From NCBI GenBank assembly GCA_001839685.1, contig MLAK01000422.1, forward strand, positions 52,157 through 116,156: a DNA stretch of 64,000 nt, written 5' to 3'. The notes under the pieces were generated by a model. That model saw only the letters and a program-made list of their open reading frames with translations, did no database searches and was not told the origin of the DNA. The position numbers and the translations under genes were made by a program. Positions 19,779-30,828 of this stretch are shown here, one piece after another. Position 1 is the first letter of the stretch. Each line of letters starts with the position of its first letter. This stretch comes from Tritrichomonas foetus (lineage: Eukaryota; Parabasalia; Tritrichomonadida; Tritrichomonadidae).

Positions 19779-20432
19779 GTGACTTTGAGGTCACTTTTAT
19801 GACTTTCAAATGGAAAGATAGAATTAACAATCTTTGTTTTTCTAAATTAATCAGAGCAATGGTTGAAAATGGAAGACCCCGTTTACAGGGTCAAAAACAC
19901 ATTATACTTTTTTTTATTTCTCACATTTCTCCTAAATCTCTTCTTTTTTCAATTTTTAGTCCCATTTTATACTTTGTCCTGTTTCTCATCATAAACATTA
20001 TTTATTAAGTTCTACAATCTCATCCTCAAGCATCACATATATTTCCAATCTTCTATTTTATAATGATTTTAAGTCTTTTCTGAAACTTCTGATTATTGTT
20101 TTTATTTCATCCTTTTCTTGAATCATTCATATTTGATATTATTTACACGGTAGATATTAATTTTCCTATGGGTTAGGTAATGGTGAAGTGAAATGTCTAA
20201 TAAAGGTAAAAAGTGGAAAAACCTAATGCGATGTGAACTTTGCTGGTTCTTTGGGTTACTTTGACATGGAGGAACCGCAGGCACGGGCCAACACCTCCTC
20301 CAATGGCCGAATGAATCGAAGTGGCACGCAAATTCACATCACATTTCCCCATATTAAGTGTCAAAAAACAAAATTCATCAGGAAAGAAAAGCCTGTTTAC
20401 ACCAAGGTCAAAAAAGTGACCTCAAAGTGTCA
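19779..20432. mobile_element. Short element with imperfect terminal inverted repeats
   Basis: The left end GTGACTTTGAGGTCACTTTT (from 19779) recurs inverted near the right end at 20404-20432 (AAAAGTGACCTCAAAGTGTCA), with about 25 of 28 bases matching over the full arm. Interior 20240-20350 is clearly more GC-rich than its surroundings and has a short open stretch (MEEPQARANTSSNGRMNR), suggesting captured or decayed coding DNA. I found no convincing target duplication. The element fills the gap between the nucleotidase gene and the ubiquitin protease promoter. Confidence 0.5.
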
Positions 20433-20622
20433 ATACGTTTTATCAATGTCAATATTTTTTTATTGTATTTTATTCAAAAATCAAATTAGCCGCCCAATTA
20501 TATTTTCAAAATAGAAATGCCACATCAAGAATTTAACTTTGTAAATGGTCAACCAACTTTCAAGGATTGAGGCAAACTTTTTGAATCATCTAAATCGATA
20601 TATTCAAAAAGCGAATTTGCAT

Positions 20623-20634
20623 ATAGAAAAAGTT
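20623..20634 (+). promoter_or_regulatory. ATAGAAAAAGTT upstream motif (ubiquitin protease gene)
   Basis: The 12-mer lies only 7 nt before the ATG at 20642. This is the tightest spacing of the motif in the window and supports that ATG as the start. Confidence 0.5.
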
Positions 20635-20641
20635 CAATAAA

Positions 20642-23600
20642 ATGATTGATTATGAAGAATTTCGTTCCACCGTTTTCAATGCAATAAATCGGAAAAATCT
20701 AGCGGATGGCACGCTCAATGTACTTCACATGTATCAGAAAAGTGTTTACAAATCGAATATTCTGCCTTCGCCACATGAATCAAATACCGATCATTTCCTG
20801 AACGATTTTTCACCCAAAGTGATTCAACTAATTTTAAATTCTTCGCTCTCATCAAATGAAACGCAAATTTCAGATATTTACGGTAAAATACTCAAAGGAT
20901 ATGTCAAAATATTAATATCCACGATTGGAAATCAAAATGTTTTCTTTATTGAAGGTGCAGTTAAAATATTTGATAGCCAAAGTGCATTTTACACAACAAC
21001 AGCTAAATCTACAATTTTTGGTAGTCTTCAAACATCGATTTATTTCACAACCAATTTGAAAATTTTGACAACATCAAAAATTTTAGACCAAATTTCAATT
21101 TTCTTTCAAGATGAAAAAACAGCCAAAAATCCGAATTTTCATTATTTTTCTGCAATTTTAACTTTCATCAGAATTAATGAAAATCACTTTTCATCAACTT
21201 CTTTCAAAAAATGTAATGAGATTGTCGGAAAACGAATTATGCAAATTTGTCAAGAGTTAGAGGGGAATGATCTTCGTGATGTTGATGAAAAACATGTGAA
21301 TAAAACTTTGATCCTTTTGAATAAAATTGATCAACAAAATTTCGATGCTTTAATTTCATTGATAATTGAAATAAACATCAAATTTGCAAAATCTAATTTT
21401 TTGAACAAAAGATTTGCTGGACTTTCAGCCATTCGTAATTATTTATCAAACAGCCCCAAAAGAAAACAACAAATATGCAGTTTAATCTATAAAGAGAAAG
21501 TTATTGATCTAATTTTAAAAGATTTTCATCATCAATTAGTCAACGATTTTATTTCTGTGCTTATTGAAATGATTAATCAAAACTATGATGAAGGTACTCA
21601 TTTTAAACAATTTTGGGAAGTTTCAATTAATCAACATTCTTCAACAATTGATTCGTTTTTTAGTGGTTGGAATATTCTAATAAGATACCTTCCTGATAAA
21701 TATATCAAAGTTTTAGTTGAATGTATTTCCAAAACACCAATTTTCCCAGAGAGTTGTTTAACTTTTTTGCGCGGAATCGTTTATAAAATTTCTGATTCTC
21801 AAAAAACCCAAATTTACACCACACTTATTAATTTTTACATGTCAGGGAATTATCAAGTTGAATCCAAACATTTAATTGTTGATACAATTTGTTCATTCAT
21901 TCCAAATGACATTAATTTACTTCAAAAACTACAAGAAGAATCATTAAAAATTATTGAAAATAATGACAATTTGGAATTAGCTTTAAAAATTATGATGTCT
22001 TCATGTAATCGAATTAAATCTCAACAAGCTACCAATTATTTCGATACAATTGTTTCTAAAATCTCTTCTGAAAATTCCTTTCAATTTTTGCCATTAATTC
22101 AACATATAATTTACCAATTAAATGAGCCTTTAACTGATCAACAATTTCAAAATATCTTAGATTTAACATTATTGCATCTTTCAACCAATCCACAGCAAAT
22201 TTGTTCATTTTATTCGAAATTATTAATTAGACATACAGTACATCAAATATTTACTTTAACAATGTCAAAATCACTTTTTAGTTTATTATGCCAACAAAAC
22301 ACTTTTAATAATTATATATTTGATTTAATTTCATTATTATTTAATGATATAAATCATGGAAAAAACAAAAAAGAAAGCCAACTTAATGGAATCGAAGAAC
22401 TTTGGAAACTTTTATATCGAACAAATTCGAATAATATCTTTATATTTTTAGCGCAAAAAGAATCCACAGAATCTTATATTTCTCATTGCATGGCACAACC
22501 ACAAAATTGTGGTGCATTAAATGCATTAGTTTATATCATTCATTTACATGAAGATGGAATTAATAAAGAATTTTTAAATATATCATCAAATAAATATATT
22601 GATATAGAAGAAATGGTGACTGTTAATTTAACAGGTGAACTTTCACAATGTCTAAGAGTACCTAAAAACTTAACTTATCAATCAGTAATGTGCCGGGTGT
22701 CGAGATTAATCAATCGAAGATTTGAATCATTGTCTTTTGAAGAAAATGGTCGTACTATTATAAATAAGAATCAATTAATTAAAGATGGCGTAACATTAAA
22801 CATTAAACCAGCAAGCATCTTTTCACGAGCTTATGTCGATGATTTAGAAATAAATAAATTACCATCACAAATATTGACAAATGAACAATATTCAACAATT
22901 CTTTATGATCTTCTTAAAAATGAAGAATTTGGAGCAATTGCTTTAAAAATCTTAAATGAAATGCCAACACTAGAAAATGAAAAGATTATTTTCGATAATC
23001 AAGAATTTGATTGGGGTTTTTACTTATCTAAAGAATATCCATATTATTTTATATATAGATTAAATGTGATTGGTAACTATTTAACAAAAGGGAAAGACAA
23101 CTGGATTTTTAATTTCATTAATTCTGGTGGTGCTTTGGCAATTTTTAAAGAAATCATTCAAATACCAACAAATTTGACATCTGAAAGTTTTAATGCTCAG
23201 AATTATGTACTTTTATTACATGTTGGACGAAGAATTTTAGAATCGAAGTATACCAAAGAAATTAGTGAAATGCTAAATCACCTGAATAATAAATTGATTT
23301 TTGATTTTATAAATTTAATTACACATATTGCCAAAAATATCAACAAAAATGATTTAAATTATGTTCTCAGTAATTTATTATATATTTTGAAGGCTTTCAC
23401 TTTAAATGTGACACCAACTTCAGATGATTTTTCGAATTTTAGCGAACTTCTGGAACTTACAATTTTTTCACATTCAAATGTTATCCGAAAAACGATTTGT
23501 GATGTTTTAATGATGCTCCAACCGATTTCATATCAAAATATTCTATTACCACTTTTACCAAAAGCTTTTAATTCTAATTACGTTAACTTCTTTATGCTTT

Positions 23601-26600
23601 TGTTTCCAGTTGCTCTCGAAACTGAAGAACCTGAAAATCTTTGGAATCAATTAACCGATTTAATGGAACAATATTTAGTTCCTCCTAAATCATTTAATCT
23701 TCTTGAGAAACTTAAATTCAAAGTACCAAAATCTAACATTATTCATGAATTATTCCAAATTTTAGCTTCATTAGCTAAAAGAATGAAAGTTATTCCAAAT
23801 ATTACCAAGGTTTTTAATTTCCTTGTTGATGATATTTTATTAAATATAACAAAATATTATGAAATATCAAAAGAGCTAGTTGATCTATTAAATATTCTAA
23901 TGTCTATTCAACCATCACTTAGAAATATGATTATTCCACAACTTAAGAAAGTTAGAGAAGCCATTAAAAATAAAAAACTTCAAGAAGTTTCTGACGTTTC
24001 ACTTTCCTCACGAATTAAATATCGTGGTTTGAAGAATCTAGGAGCAACTTGTTACATGGCTTCATTACTTCAACAAATGTATGCTATTCCTATATTCAGG
24101 AAAAAAGTTTTAACTCTGAATTTAAATGAAAATGATGAAAAATGGTTAATTGAGTTACAATATCTTTTCCTTAAAATGCTTTTATTCCCATCAAATGATA
24201 TCGATCCATCTTCATTTGTTAGAAATTGGAATGGATGGGATGGAAAACCAATTAATCCACGTGAGCAACAAGATGCAACAGAATTTTTACAAATGTTCCT
24301 TGATCGAATTGAAGAAAAAATTCCATTTACAAAAGAACTGTTTAAAGGAACAATTTTACATCATACTGATGGAGTTTCCCATGATTTTCATCATGATACA
24401 TTTGAAGAGTATGTAAATATTCCAATCGAAGTTAAAAATCACCATAATATCAAAGAATCATTTGACACTTATCGATCACCAGATCGTTTCGATGGAACAA
24501 ATCAGTATCGAACCGACGAATTTGGATTAATTGATGCTGTTCAAAGCCACCGAGTTTTAACTCCATCACCTCAATTAATCATAACATTAAAAAGATTTGA
24601 ATATAATTTATCTACAATGGTTCGTGAAAAAGTGAACACTGAATATGTATTTCCAACAACACTTGATATTTCACCAATTACAGTTGAAGGTAACATCAAC
24701 GCCAAATTAATCAATAACGATGACTGTAGGAGTACCAGCAGCGGATATTGCACTAATTATGAACTTTATGGTGTTGTGATTCACATGGGCTCTGCGCAAG
24801 GTGGTCACTATATTTCACATGTTAAAGAGGATGATGGAAATTGGTATTGCTTAAATGATAAAAACGTGACAAGTGAATCCATAAATGACATGTTAAATGC
24901 TTCTTATGGAGGCACCATAACAACACAGGTTTGGGATGATCGATCAAAAAATTATATTACGACATCTTATGATAAAGGAAGTGCTTATTTATTATTTTAT
25001 AGACGGACTGATTATAATTTTGACTGTGAAATTGATTCAGTTCCACTTTCAATCTTGAGTCGACTTTCTGAAGAAATTGCTCATGAAATTTTGAAGAAAA
25101 TAGAATCATCTCAAGAATATCTACGTTTTATTTCCCAAATTTGTGTTGATACTGATTTCTTACTTTCATTTTTCGTTGATCCATATTTTAATTTTGAAAG
25201 TTTAGCGATTTTATCCAATAAATGCATTGAAAATTGTACAAATGATAAAATATTTGCATCAAGAATATTGAAAAACGTGGATAAACACTTTTCTATACTC
25301 ATCGAATGCTATGATAAAAATACACGTTTAATTTATACAAATATTATTTGTTCAGCTATGGAATCAGTCTCTTGTGAAGAAAGCCAAATTTTTATTAATG
25401 CTTTATTGAATAAAATAAATAACGAAATGGGTACTTTATTGGAAAAAAGTGAATCATTTTCTGAACTATTTATTCCATTCTTAAATAATTTATCACGAAC
25501 ATATGATTCATCAAATTCGTCAGTCTTAATAAATACAATTAATTCTATCATTCTTTCATGCATTTCAAAAGGAATAATCGCAGACTTTTCAGTTGCTTTT
25601 GAAATCTTTACAAAATTACTCGAAAATGAAATTGAAAAAGCTCCACTTGTGAAACCAATTGTAAATCCAACATGTATCAGACATTTCATTTTTTCTGATA
25701 TTAATTCTAATGAATACACTTATTTATTAGTAATTTTAATTCGCCAAAACTGCTTAAATATTGAAGATGTTCTTTCACTTCTCAGATCTCCATCATTATC
25801 TTATGTTGTTGCAGCACGATGCTTCATTTGCACTCTAGCAGTTGCAGGTGACTCAGGAGCCAACCACATATCTTCGTTTATTGAATTTTGTTCAGAAAAA
25901 GGTCCAAAATATTTGCCATTGTTTTTGAAAGAAGTTTCAAGCTTAGCCAAACGTTATCGAAATGAAACAGGTGATTCATTCTTTGCATATTCATCACAAT
26001 GGATTCAGAATTGGCTTCTTCACCAGAATCCAGAAGTTAGAAATAATACAGTTTCGTGTTTTTATGCATTTTCACCTTATTCAAATAACTCTCATTCCGA
26101 GAAACAACGAAGTTTGATAAGGTATACTTTTAATGCATTAATTACGAATATCCCGAATATTAAAAATGAAGTTTTTTCAATAATGAAACTTTTTGATGCT
26201 TACAAAATCAGTGATGAAGACATTCTTGATTATTTACCAACACAACAATTCTTTTCATTGTTTAGTTGGTCGGTCAAAGTCGGAAAATTTCAAGCTGAGA
26301 TTGCTAAAAATGGTAAAAAGTTTGGTGAATTATGCAAAGCATTTGGCTCGCAAACATCAATTCTAACGAACCCACCTCGTCTTCATTTAATGGAATTTGT
26401 CTTTAAAGCAATCGATGATCGAAATGCGCATGAATTTTTCAAGGAAGATACTTTAAGGTTATTCCTAACTGGTCTTTCAACGTTAAGTTTTTATGAAGCA
26501 GCAATTCAACAAACGACTCAAATTGTTGCAAACTTTATACAAGTTGTTCCTGATGATAGATCAGAAGAATTATTCAATTCAAAACTTTTCCAAAGAATTT

Positions 26601-27814
26601 TAAGAGTAATTCTAACAGGTGATGCAAGTGTTATTATCCGGAATAAAATCATGAATAATTTAATAATTCTTAAAAAGCCCGAAGCTTTTGCTAAAATTGT
26701 TTTCCAAACAGCTTTGTTCGCATCAACTTCATTGAATGAAGTTTTAAGGATTTCTTGGAAAATGATGAACATGATTCCTTCACTTTCTGATGTTTTTGAA
26801 TCCGAAGGATGTAAAACTCACGTGTGGGACATTGTGGTTGAAAGATTGCAACACCTGGAAGCTTTAAATCCAGTAAGAATTGTACAACAAAAAGATATGC
26901 AAATCTTTCCTGCATTAAAACTTTTAGGAATTTTTAATAAACAATATAGCTTTCATAATAAAGATAAAAAAGGTTTCCTTTGGGGTAATTATGTTTCGTG
27001 GTTGGCGAGCCAATGGGAAAAAGTGAGTATTCCATACAATGCAGTAATTCAAGCTGGTTTAGCAAATGTGAAAATGGAATTTGGACGGTCAGGACCATTT
27101 ATATTTTTGGAGACTATGGTACAATTGTCTAATTTTCATACTGACGAAATTTACAAGTCACTTCAACATTATCATTCGAATGGTATAATCGTGAAAACTC
27201 CACCAAAGTCTCAAAAAAGTGCAACTAGATTTCTTATAACACTTTGTAATAAGGCTATTTTGATTAGGGCCACATCACCCATAAAAATAGTAAAATTTTT
27301 AATCGATGAATTTAGAATGGCTCTGAATGGAAAAGTAGATCCGATTGTTTTAGGAATGCTAGCCGATGTTCTATCAATTCATATAAATAAATTGATGAAA
27401 GACGATCTTCGTCCAATTACCAAAGATATCAATAATGTTTTGTCAACCACCAATAATCTAGCTATGATGAATGAAAGTATAATAAACTTAGGATTTGTTT
27501 TATCTAAACGACAAAAGAAAAGAGCTGATACAAATTCTTGGATGATTAACGCTTCACGAGTGATATCAAAAGTGTTGTTTGATAATATGCATAATGGATC
27601 ACTCCCTGATGAAATAATTGAAATGATCGGTAATGGGATAAAGTTAATCAATTTTATTTCTAAAAAAACAAATCAGAATAAACCGAGGTTGTTTTTGAAA
27701 ATTGATGAACTTCGAACTTTAACTTTTATATTAAGATCGATAAAATCCAATTCTTGTCAACTACTAAAAGAATATATAGAAAATCAGATCAATAAGATGG
27801 ATATAACTATCTGA
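20642..27814 (+). CDS. Giant ubiquitin-specific protease (USP9X/USP34-like)
   Basis: 2390 residues in one uninterrupted frame. Residues 1-640 are helical HEAT/ARM-like. A ubiquitin-like segment follows at about 655-730 (VTVNLTGELSQCLRV...). The USP catalytic domain spans about 1115-1480: Cys box GLKNLGATCYMASLLQQMY with catalytic Cys1137, QQDATEFLQMFLDRIEE, and His box YGVVIHMGSAQGGHYISH with catalytic His1389, followed by WYCLND carrying the third triad position. Another 900 residues of helical repeats complete the protein. Length and order resemble USP9X, USP24 and USP34. It should remove ubiquitin from substrates, with the helical arms binding partners. The predicted zinc ribbon cysteines of many USPs are not evident between Cys and His boxes. 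Confidence 0.95.
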   Translation: MIDYEEFRSTVFNAINRKNLADGTLNVLHMYQKSVYKSNILPSPHESNTDHFLNDFSPKVIQLILNSSLSSNETQISDIYGKILKGYVKILISTIGNQNVFFIEGAVKIFDSQSAFYTTTAKSTIFGSLQTSIYFTTNLKILTTSKILDQISIFFQDEKTAKNPNFHYFSAILTFIRINENHFSSTSFKKCNEIVGKRIMQICQELEGNDLRDVDEKHVNKTLILLNKIDQQNFDALISLIIEINIKFAKSNFLNKRFAGLSAIRNYLSNSPKRKQQICSLIYKEKVIDLILKDFHHQLVNDFISVLIEMINQNYDEGTHFKQFWEVSINQHSSTIDSFFSGWNILIRYLPDKYIKVLVECISKTPIFPESCLTFLRGIVYKISDSQKTQIYTTLINFYMSGNYQVESKHLIVDTICSFIPNDINLLQKLQEESLKIIENNDNLELALKIMMSSCNRIKSQQATNYFDTIVSKISSENSFQFLPLIQHIIYQLNEPLTDQQFQNILDLTLLHLSTNPQQICSFYSKLLIRHTVHQIFTLTMSKSLFSLLCQQNTFNNYIFDLISLLFNDINHGKNKKESQLNGIEELWKLLYRTNSNNIFIFLAQKESTESYISHCMAQPQNCGALNALVYIIHLHEDGINKEFLNISSNKYIDIEEMVTVNLTGELSQCLRVPKNLTYQSVMCRVSRLINRRFESLSFEENGRTIINKNQLIKDGVTLNIKPASIFSRAYVDDLEINKLPSQILTNEQYSTILYDLLKNEEFGAIALKILNEMPTLENEKIIFDNQEFDWGFYLSKEYPYYFIYRLNVIGNYLTKGKDNWIFNFINSGGALAIFKEIIQIPTNLTSESFNAQNYVLLLHVGRRILESKYTKEISEMLNHLNNKLIFDFINLITHIAKNINKNDLNYVLSNLLYILKAFTLNVTPTSDDFSNFSELLELTIFSHSNVIRKTICDVLMMLQPISYQNILLPLLPKAFNSNYVNFFMLLFPVALETEEPENLWNQLTDLMEQYLVPPKSFNLLEKLKFKVPKSNIIHELFQILASLAKRMKVIPNITKVFNFLVDDILLNITKYYEISKELVDLLNILMSIQPSLRNMIIPQLKKVREAIKNKKLQEVSDVSLSSRIKYRGLKNLGATCYMASLLQQMYAIPIFRKKVLTLNLNENDEKWLIELQYLFLKMLLFPSNDIDPSSFVRNWNGWDGKPINPREQQDATEFLQMFLDRIEEKIPFTKELFKGTILHHTDGVSHDFHHDTFEEYVNIPIEVKNHHNIKESFDTYRSPDRFDGTNQYRTDEFGLIDAVQSHRVLTPSPQLIITLKRFEYNLSTMVREKVNTEYVFPTTLDISPITVEGNINAKLINNDDCRSTSSGYCTNYELYGVVIHMGSAQGGHYISHVKEDDGNWYCLNDKNVTSESINDMLNASYGGTITTQVWDDRSKNYITTSYDKGSAYLLFYRRTDYNFDCEIDSVPLSILSRLSEEIAHEILKKIESSQEYLRFISQICVDTDFLLSFFVDPYFNFESLAILSNKCIENCTNDKIFASRILKNVDKHFSILIECYDKNTRLIYTNIICSAMESVSCEESQIFINALLNKINNEMGTLLEKSESFSELFIPFLNNLSRTYDSSNSSVLINTINSIILSCISKGIIADFSVAFEIFTKLLENEIEKAPLVKPIVNPTCIRHFIFSDINSNEYTYLLVILIRQNCLNIEDVLSLLRSPSLSYVVAARCFICTLAVAGDSGANHISSFIEFCSEKGPKYLPLFLKEVSSLAKRYRNETGDSFFAYSSQWIQNWLLHQNPEVRNNTVSCFYAFSPYSNNSHSEKQRSLIRYTFNALITNIPNIKNEVFSIMKLFDAYKISDEDILDYLPTQQFFSLFSWSVKVGKFQAEIAKNGKKFGELCKAFGSQTSILTNPPRLHLMEFVFKAIDDRNAHEFFKEDTLRLFLTGLSTLSFYEAAIQQTTQIVANFIQVVPDDRSEELFNSKLFQRILRVILTGDASVIIRNKIMNNLIILKKPEAFAKIVFQTALFASTSLNEVLRISWKMMNMIPSLSDVFESEGCKTHVWDIVVERLQHLEALNPVRIVQQKDMQIFPALKLLGIFNKQYSFHNKDKKGFLWGNYVSWLASQWEKVSIPYNAVIQAGLANVKMEFGRSGPFIFLETMVQLSNFHTDEIYKSLQHYHSNGIIVKTPPKSQKSATRFLITLCNKAILIRATSPIKIVKFLIDEFRMALNGKVDPIVLGMLADVLSIHINKLMKDDLRPITKDINNVLSTTNNLAMMNESIINLGFVLSKRQKKRADTNSWMINASRVISKVLFDNMHNGSLPDEIIEMIGNGIKLINFISKKTNQNKPRLFLKIDELRTLTFILRSIKSNSCQLLKEYIENQINKMDITI

Positions 27815-28373
27815 TACTCAATGTTTGTTTTTATGTGATTAAAATATATTATTCCAACATTAATATTTCTACTGTTATATATATATAAAATTATTCCAAA
27901 ATGCAATCTTTTTGAGTCCTATTATTTAAAAATGGACATTTTTTTCTTGATATGATAACCCTATAATGAGGATAGTGCAATAAATTATCTTATTGTTAGA
28001 TAAAGGATAATTATTTCAATAGAATTTAATGAATTACTCAATTCCTTGGAATGGCTACACTATTATGCCGATGTAATCAAGCACTTTTAGATTGTATGAT
28101 GTGAATAACAAGTTAAAATTCCATTAAAATAATAGAAAATAATCATGAATAAAGGAATAAAAAATTTTCACCTTCTAGATTGATATTAATATTAGGATGT
28201 TTCAATAATGGTTTAACAATTTCACATAAACCTTTTTAACGTGCTGTATTCAGTGTTTCATATAGAATGTATGAAACTTAACATATTTTAAGGGGCAACT
28301 AACTTCATCAAATCACTTAAGAAAACTTTGAAGTGAATTCCTATCTAAAAGGCAGTGTGCCTAGATATTCGGA
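27815..28373. other. 3' spacer of the ubiquitin protease gene
   Basis: AT-rich, with no supported gene. It marks the left border of the gene-poor repeat region. Confidence 0.5.
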
Positions 28374-29483
28374 AAATAGGTATAGTCATACGTTTAAAGT
28401 GATCGTCTTTTTTTTAAATTGATCTTAATTTCATATCTAATTAATTAAACAGCTAATCGAAGTTGTCACTGCCTATGCCACATCATGATGATCTGATAAG
28501 TTATCAGAAGGGGTTGCCTGAAAAATTAAAGAATCGTGAGTTTTCATTTTTTTCATGAATATCGTTTTATCCAATGCTGAGCAGGCAATTATTCGTTTTG
28601 AAGCTTTAGGAATGTCAAAAATGAGAGAGTTAAGAGGATAGTATCCAAAACATTTTGAAAAGTTTACAAACCAACTCTGCAGAGCTCCAAAAAAATTTTT
28701 TTTTAGTAAATCGAAAAAATAGAGGGCACTCCGAAATTGGAAGGTGCATATGTAGTTTTGTTATATAGCCTTTATGGTGATGTTCAAGATGGCCATTGAT
28801 TTTTTTCTATAGATTTAAAAGATAATTGAATTTTACTCTTTTTCATATTTTGATAAGAATAAGGGTATTTTAATGGCCATTTATTTATTGAAAGAATCTC
28901 TTTTTTGACCAATTACAAGCTGAAAATAATTGATTACTTTATTTTCTTTTTGAAAATGCAATTCGAAAAATAAAACGCCTATATCTTTTAAATCTATATT
29001 TAAAATTTAATAGAACCAATTATATATAATTATATCTATAATATAGATATGCTTATATGCATAACTATGGTTTTATTCAAATAAATTTCCGAAACATGGA
29101 ATTAATTAATTTCGGCGAATCGTATTGGCACGGCGCGACTTTTTCATAACTATAGAAAAAGTTACCGAAATCTAAAATGTGAATTAAAAAATATCTTTGG
29201 CGCCAGTTCTTCATAAAATAATTCTGATTCGTTTGCTGCATGCTTCTTGACTTTATGAAATAAGTTAGCCTTCATCCACAAGGCATGGAAAGAACTTTCC
29301 AAGAAGGAGCATTCAATAAACTGATAAGTAAACATTCAGACATTACCAATTGCATTTGATTTATTCACTCATTTCTCATAGCCTCATTCGTTTGACATGA
29401 CTCTTACCTATAAAATGGACACAAAATATTATCATGAAATGGTGAAATAGAATTGTAAACGAATTCATATAAAATTACTGATT

Positions 29484-29924
29484 TTTACACATTATAAATG
29501 ACATTAGACATGTTGTAAATGGGTTAATAACATCATAAATGAGTTAATATCACTATAAATAAATTGTTAACATCATAAATGATTTAGTATCATTATAAAT
29601 ATGTTGATATCAATGTTAAATAATTTAATAACACTATAAATGATTTAATAACAATATTAAATGATTTAGTAACAATATTAAATGATTTAGGAACATTATA
29701 AATAAGTTGATAACAATGTTAAATGATTTAATAACATCATAAATAATTTAATAAGATCATAAATAATTTAATAACATCATAAATGATTTAGTAACATTAT
29801 AAATAAGTCAATAACATCATAAATGATTTAATAACTGTATAAAAAATTAAACAACATCATAAATAATTTAATAACATTATGAATAAGTTTATAACAATGG
29901 TAAATGATTTAGTAACTATATAAA
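29484..29924. repeat. Degenerate 20-bp tandem array
   Basis: About 20 diverged units close to TAACATCATAAATGATTTAA, with variants of the cat/tta positions. It ends directly at the hairpin element. Noncoding. Confidence 0.85.
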
Positions 29925-30054
29925 TGAGAATTACACGGCAAGCATCGTTCCAGTGATTGAGGAAAGATGTTCTGCATATCAGAATACTTGATGTCATGTG
30001 CAACATGCAATGCAGCATGTGTTGCAGGACGAGATGCTTGCCGTGTAATTCTCA
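29925..30054. repeat. 130-bp hairpin element with 22-bp perfect ends
   Basis: TGAGAATTACACGGCAAGCA... at the left is matched by its exact reverse complement at the right over 22 bp. A second stem lies inside (TGCAACATGC at 29999-30008 against GCATGTGTTGCA at 30015-30026). Size and symmetry fit a miniature inverted-repeat element, or a transcribed hairpin RNA. No target duplication is obvious. Confidence 0.7.
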
Positions 30055-30828
30055 ATTTTTAACTTCAATCAATAATAGTTGATTATAATGAATTCAATAT
30101 CTTTAATGGTAATTATACCAAACAACTCATCAAAATAAATAATGATTACTTATCTTTATATTAATTTTAGGAGATTTCAAGCATTACATCATAAATTTTA
30201 ATCCACTTTTTCTGAACTTCTTAACTTATCTTTTTCAATACATATTTGAACCTACGACTTTTTGAGAACAACTTTTTGTATGCTTTACACCATTCAAAAA
30301 CTCGCGCCATGCAAATACGAAGCGCCATTAATTTCTCCTTTTAACCATCAAATTAAAGACTAAATAAATCCATTCAATAAAAGATGTTTATTTTTTTAAC
30401 TTATAGGGAAATGTTCCTCTAAAACTTGTAATATAATATATTTCACATTTAAATCTAAATTACATAATACAAAAGCATTTTATTATTTAGATGACTCAGA
30501 AGTGTCACGATGATGAGAACATATTATCATTCGATTAATTATAGAAAATGTTGTTCTTCAGGTCAAAGTACTATTTTTTTTATTTCAAAATATGAATATC
30601 TTTTGAACCTGTTGAAACTACTTGCTTCTATCAATTCATTTCGCTCAAATAAAAACATTTAAAGATATTCAAGAAATCGTTTCGTCATTTAGATTTTTGA
30701 CATGAACAACCAAATAACAAACGTATGACTATACCTATTTCGGGAAAAGTTTCCCTCAGAATTTGATTAAACTTTTTCATTATAGTTTTTTCTATACATT
30801 TGAATCTTGTCTCAATTTACCCGCGTAA

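Larger units (their letters stand above)
29104..30334. mobile_element. Inner 1.2-kb inverted-repeat unit
   Basis: The left arm 29104-29144 contains TCGTATTGGCACGGCGCGAC. The right arm 30296-30334 contains, inverted, TCGTATTTGCATGGCGCGAG. The arms match at most positions over about 38 bp, are unusually GC-rich for this region, and both run into oligo-T and AATTAAT. This looks like another transposon nested inside the outer repeat pair. The left arm is followed by AACTATAGAAAAAGTT, the motif seen before genes, although no gene follows. Confidence 0.5.
28374..30740. mobile_element. 2.4-kb unit bounded by 22-bp perfect inverted repeats
   Basis: AAATAGGTATAGTCATACGT at 28374 recurs as its reverse complement ending at 30740, with 22 bp perfect over the pair (28374-28395 and 30719-30740). 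Such a match is not expected by chance even in AT-rich DNA, so these look like termini of an old DNA transposon. No intact gene lies inside. It contains a second inverted-repeat unit, a tandem array and a hairpin element, listed separately. I could not identify a target duplication. Confidence 0.5.

Noticed and set aside
20233..20514. 93-codon frame MNFAGSLGYFDMEEPQ
   Set aside because: It reads through the right inverted end of the element at 19779-20432 into spacer and begins without ATG. At best part of it is captured coding DNA.
29470..29930. Possible CRISPR-like array
   Set aside because: The units are contiguous and diverged with no unique spacers, and the genome is eukaryotic. It is a degenerate tandem repeat.
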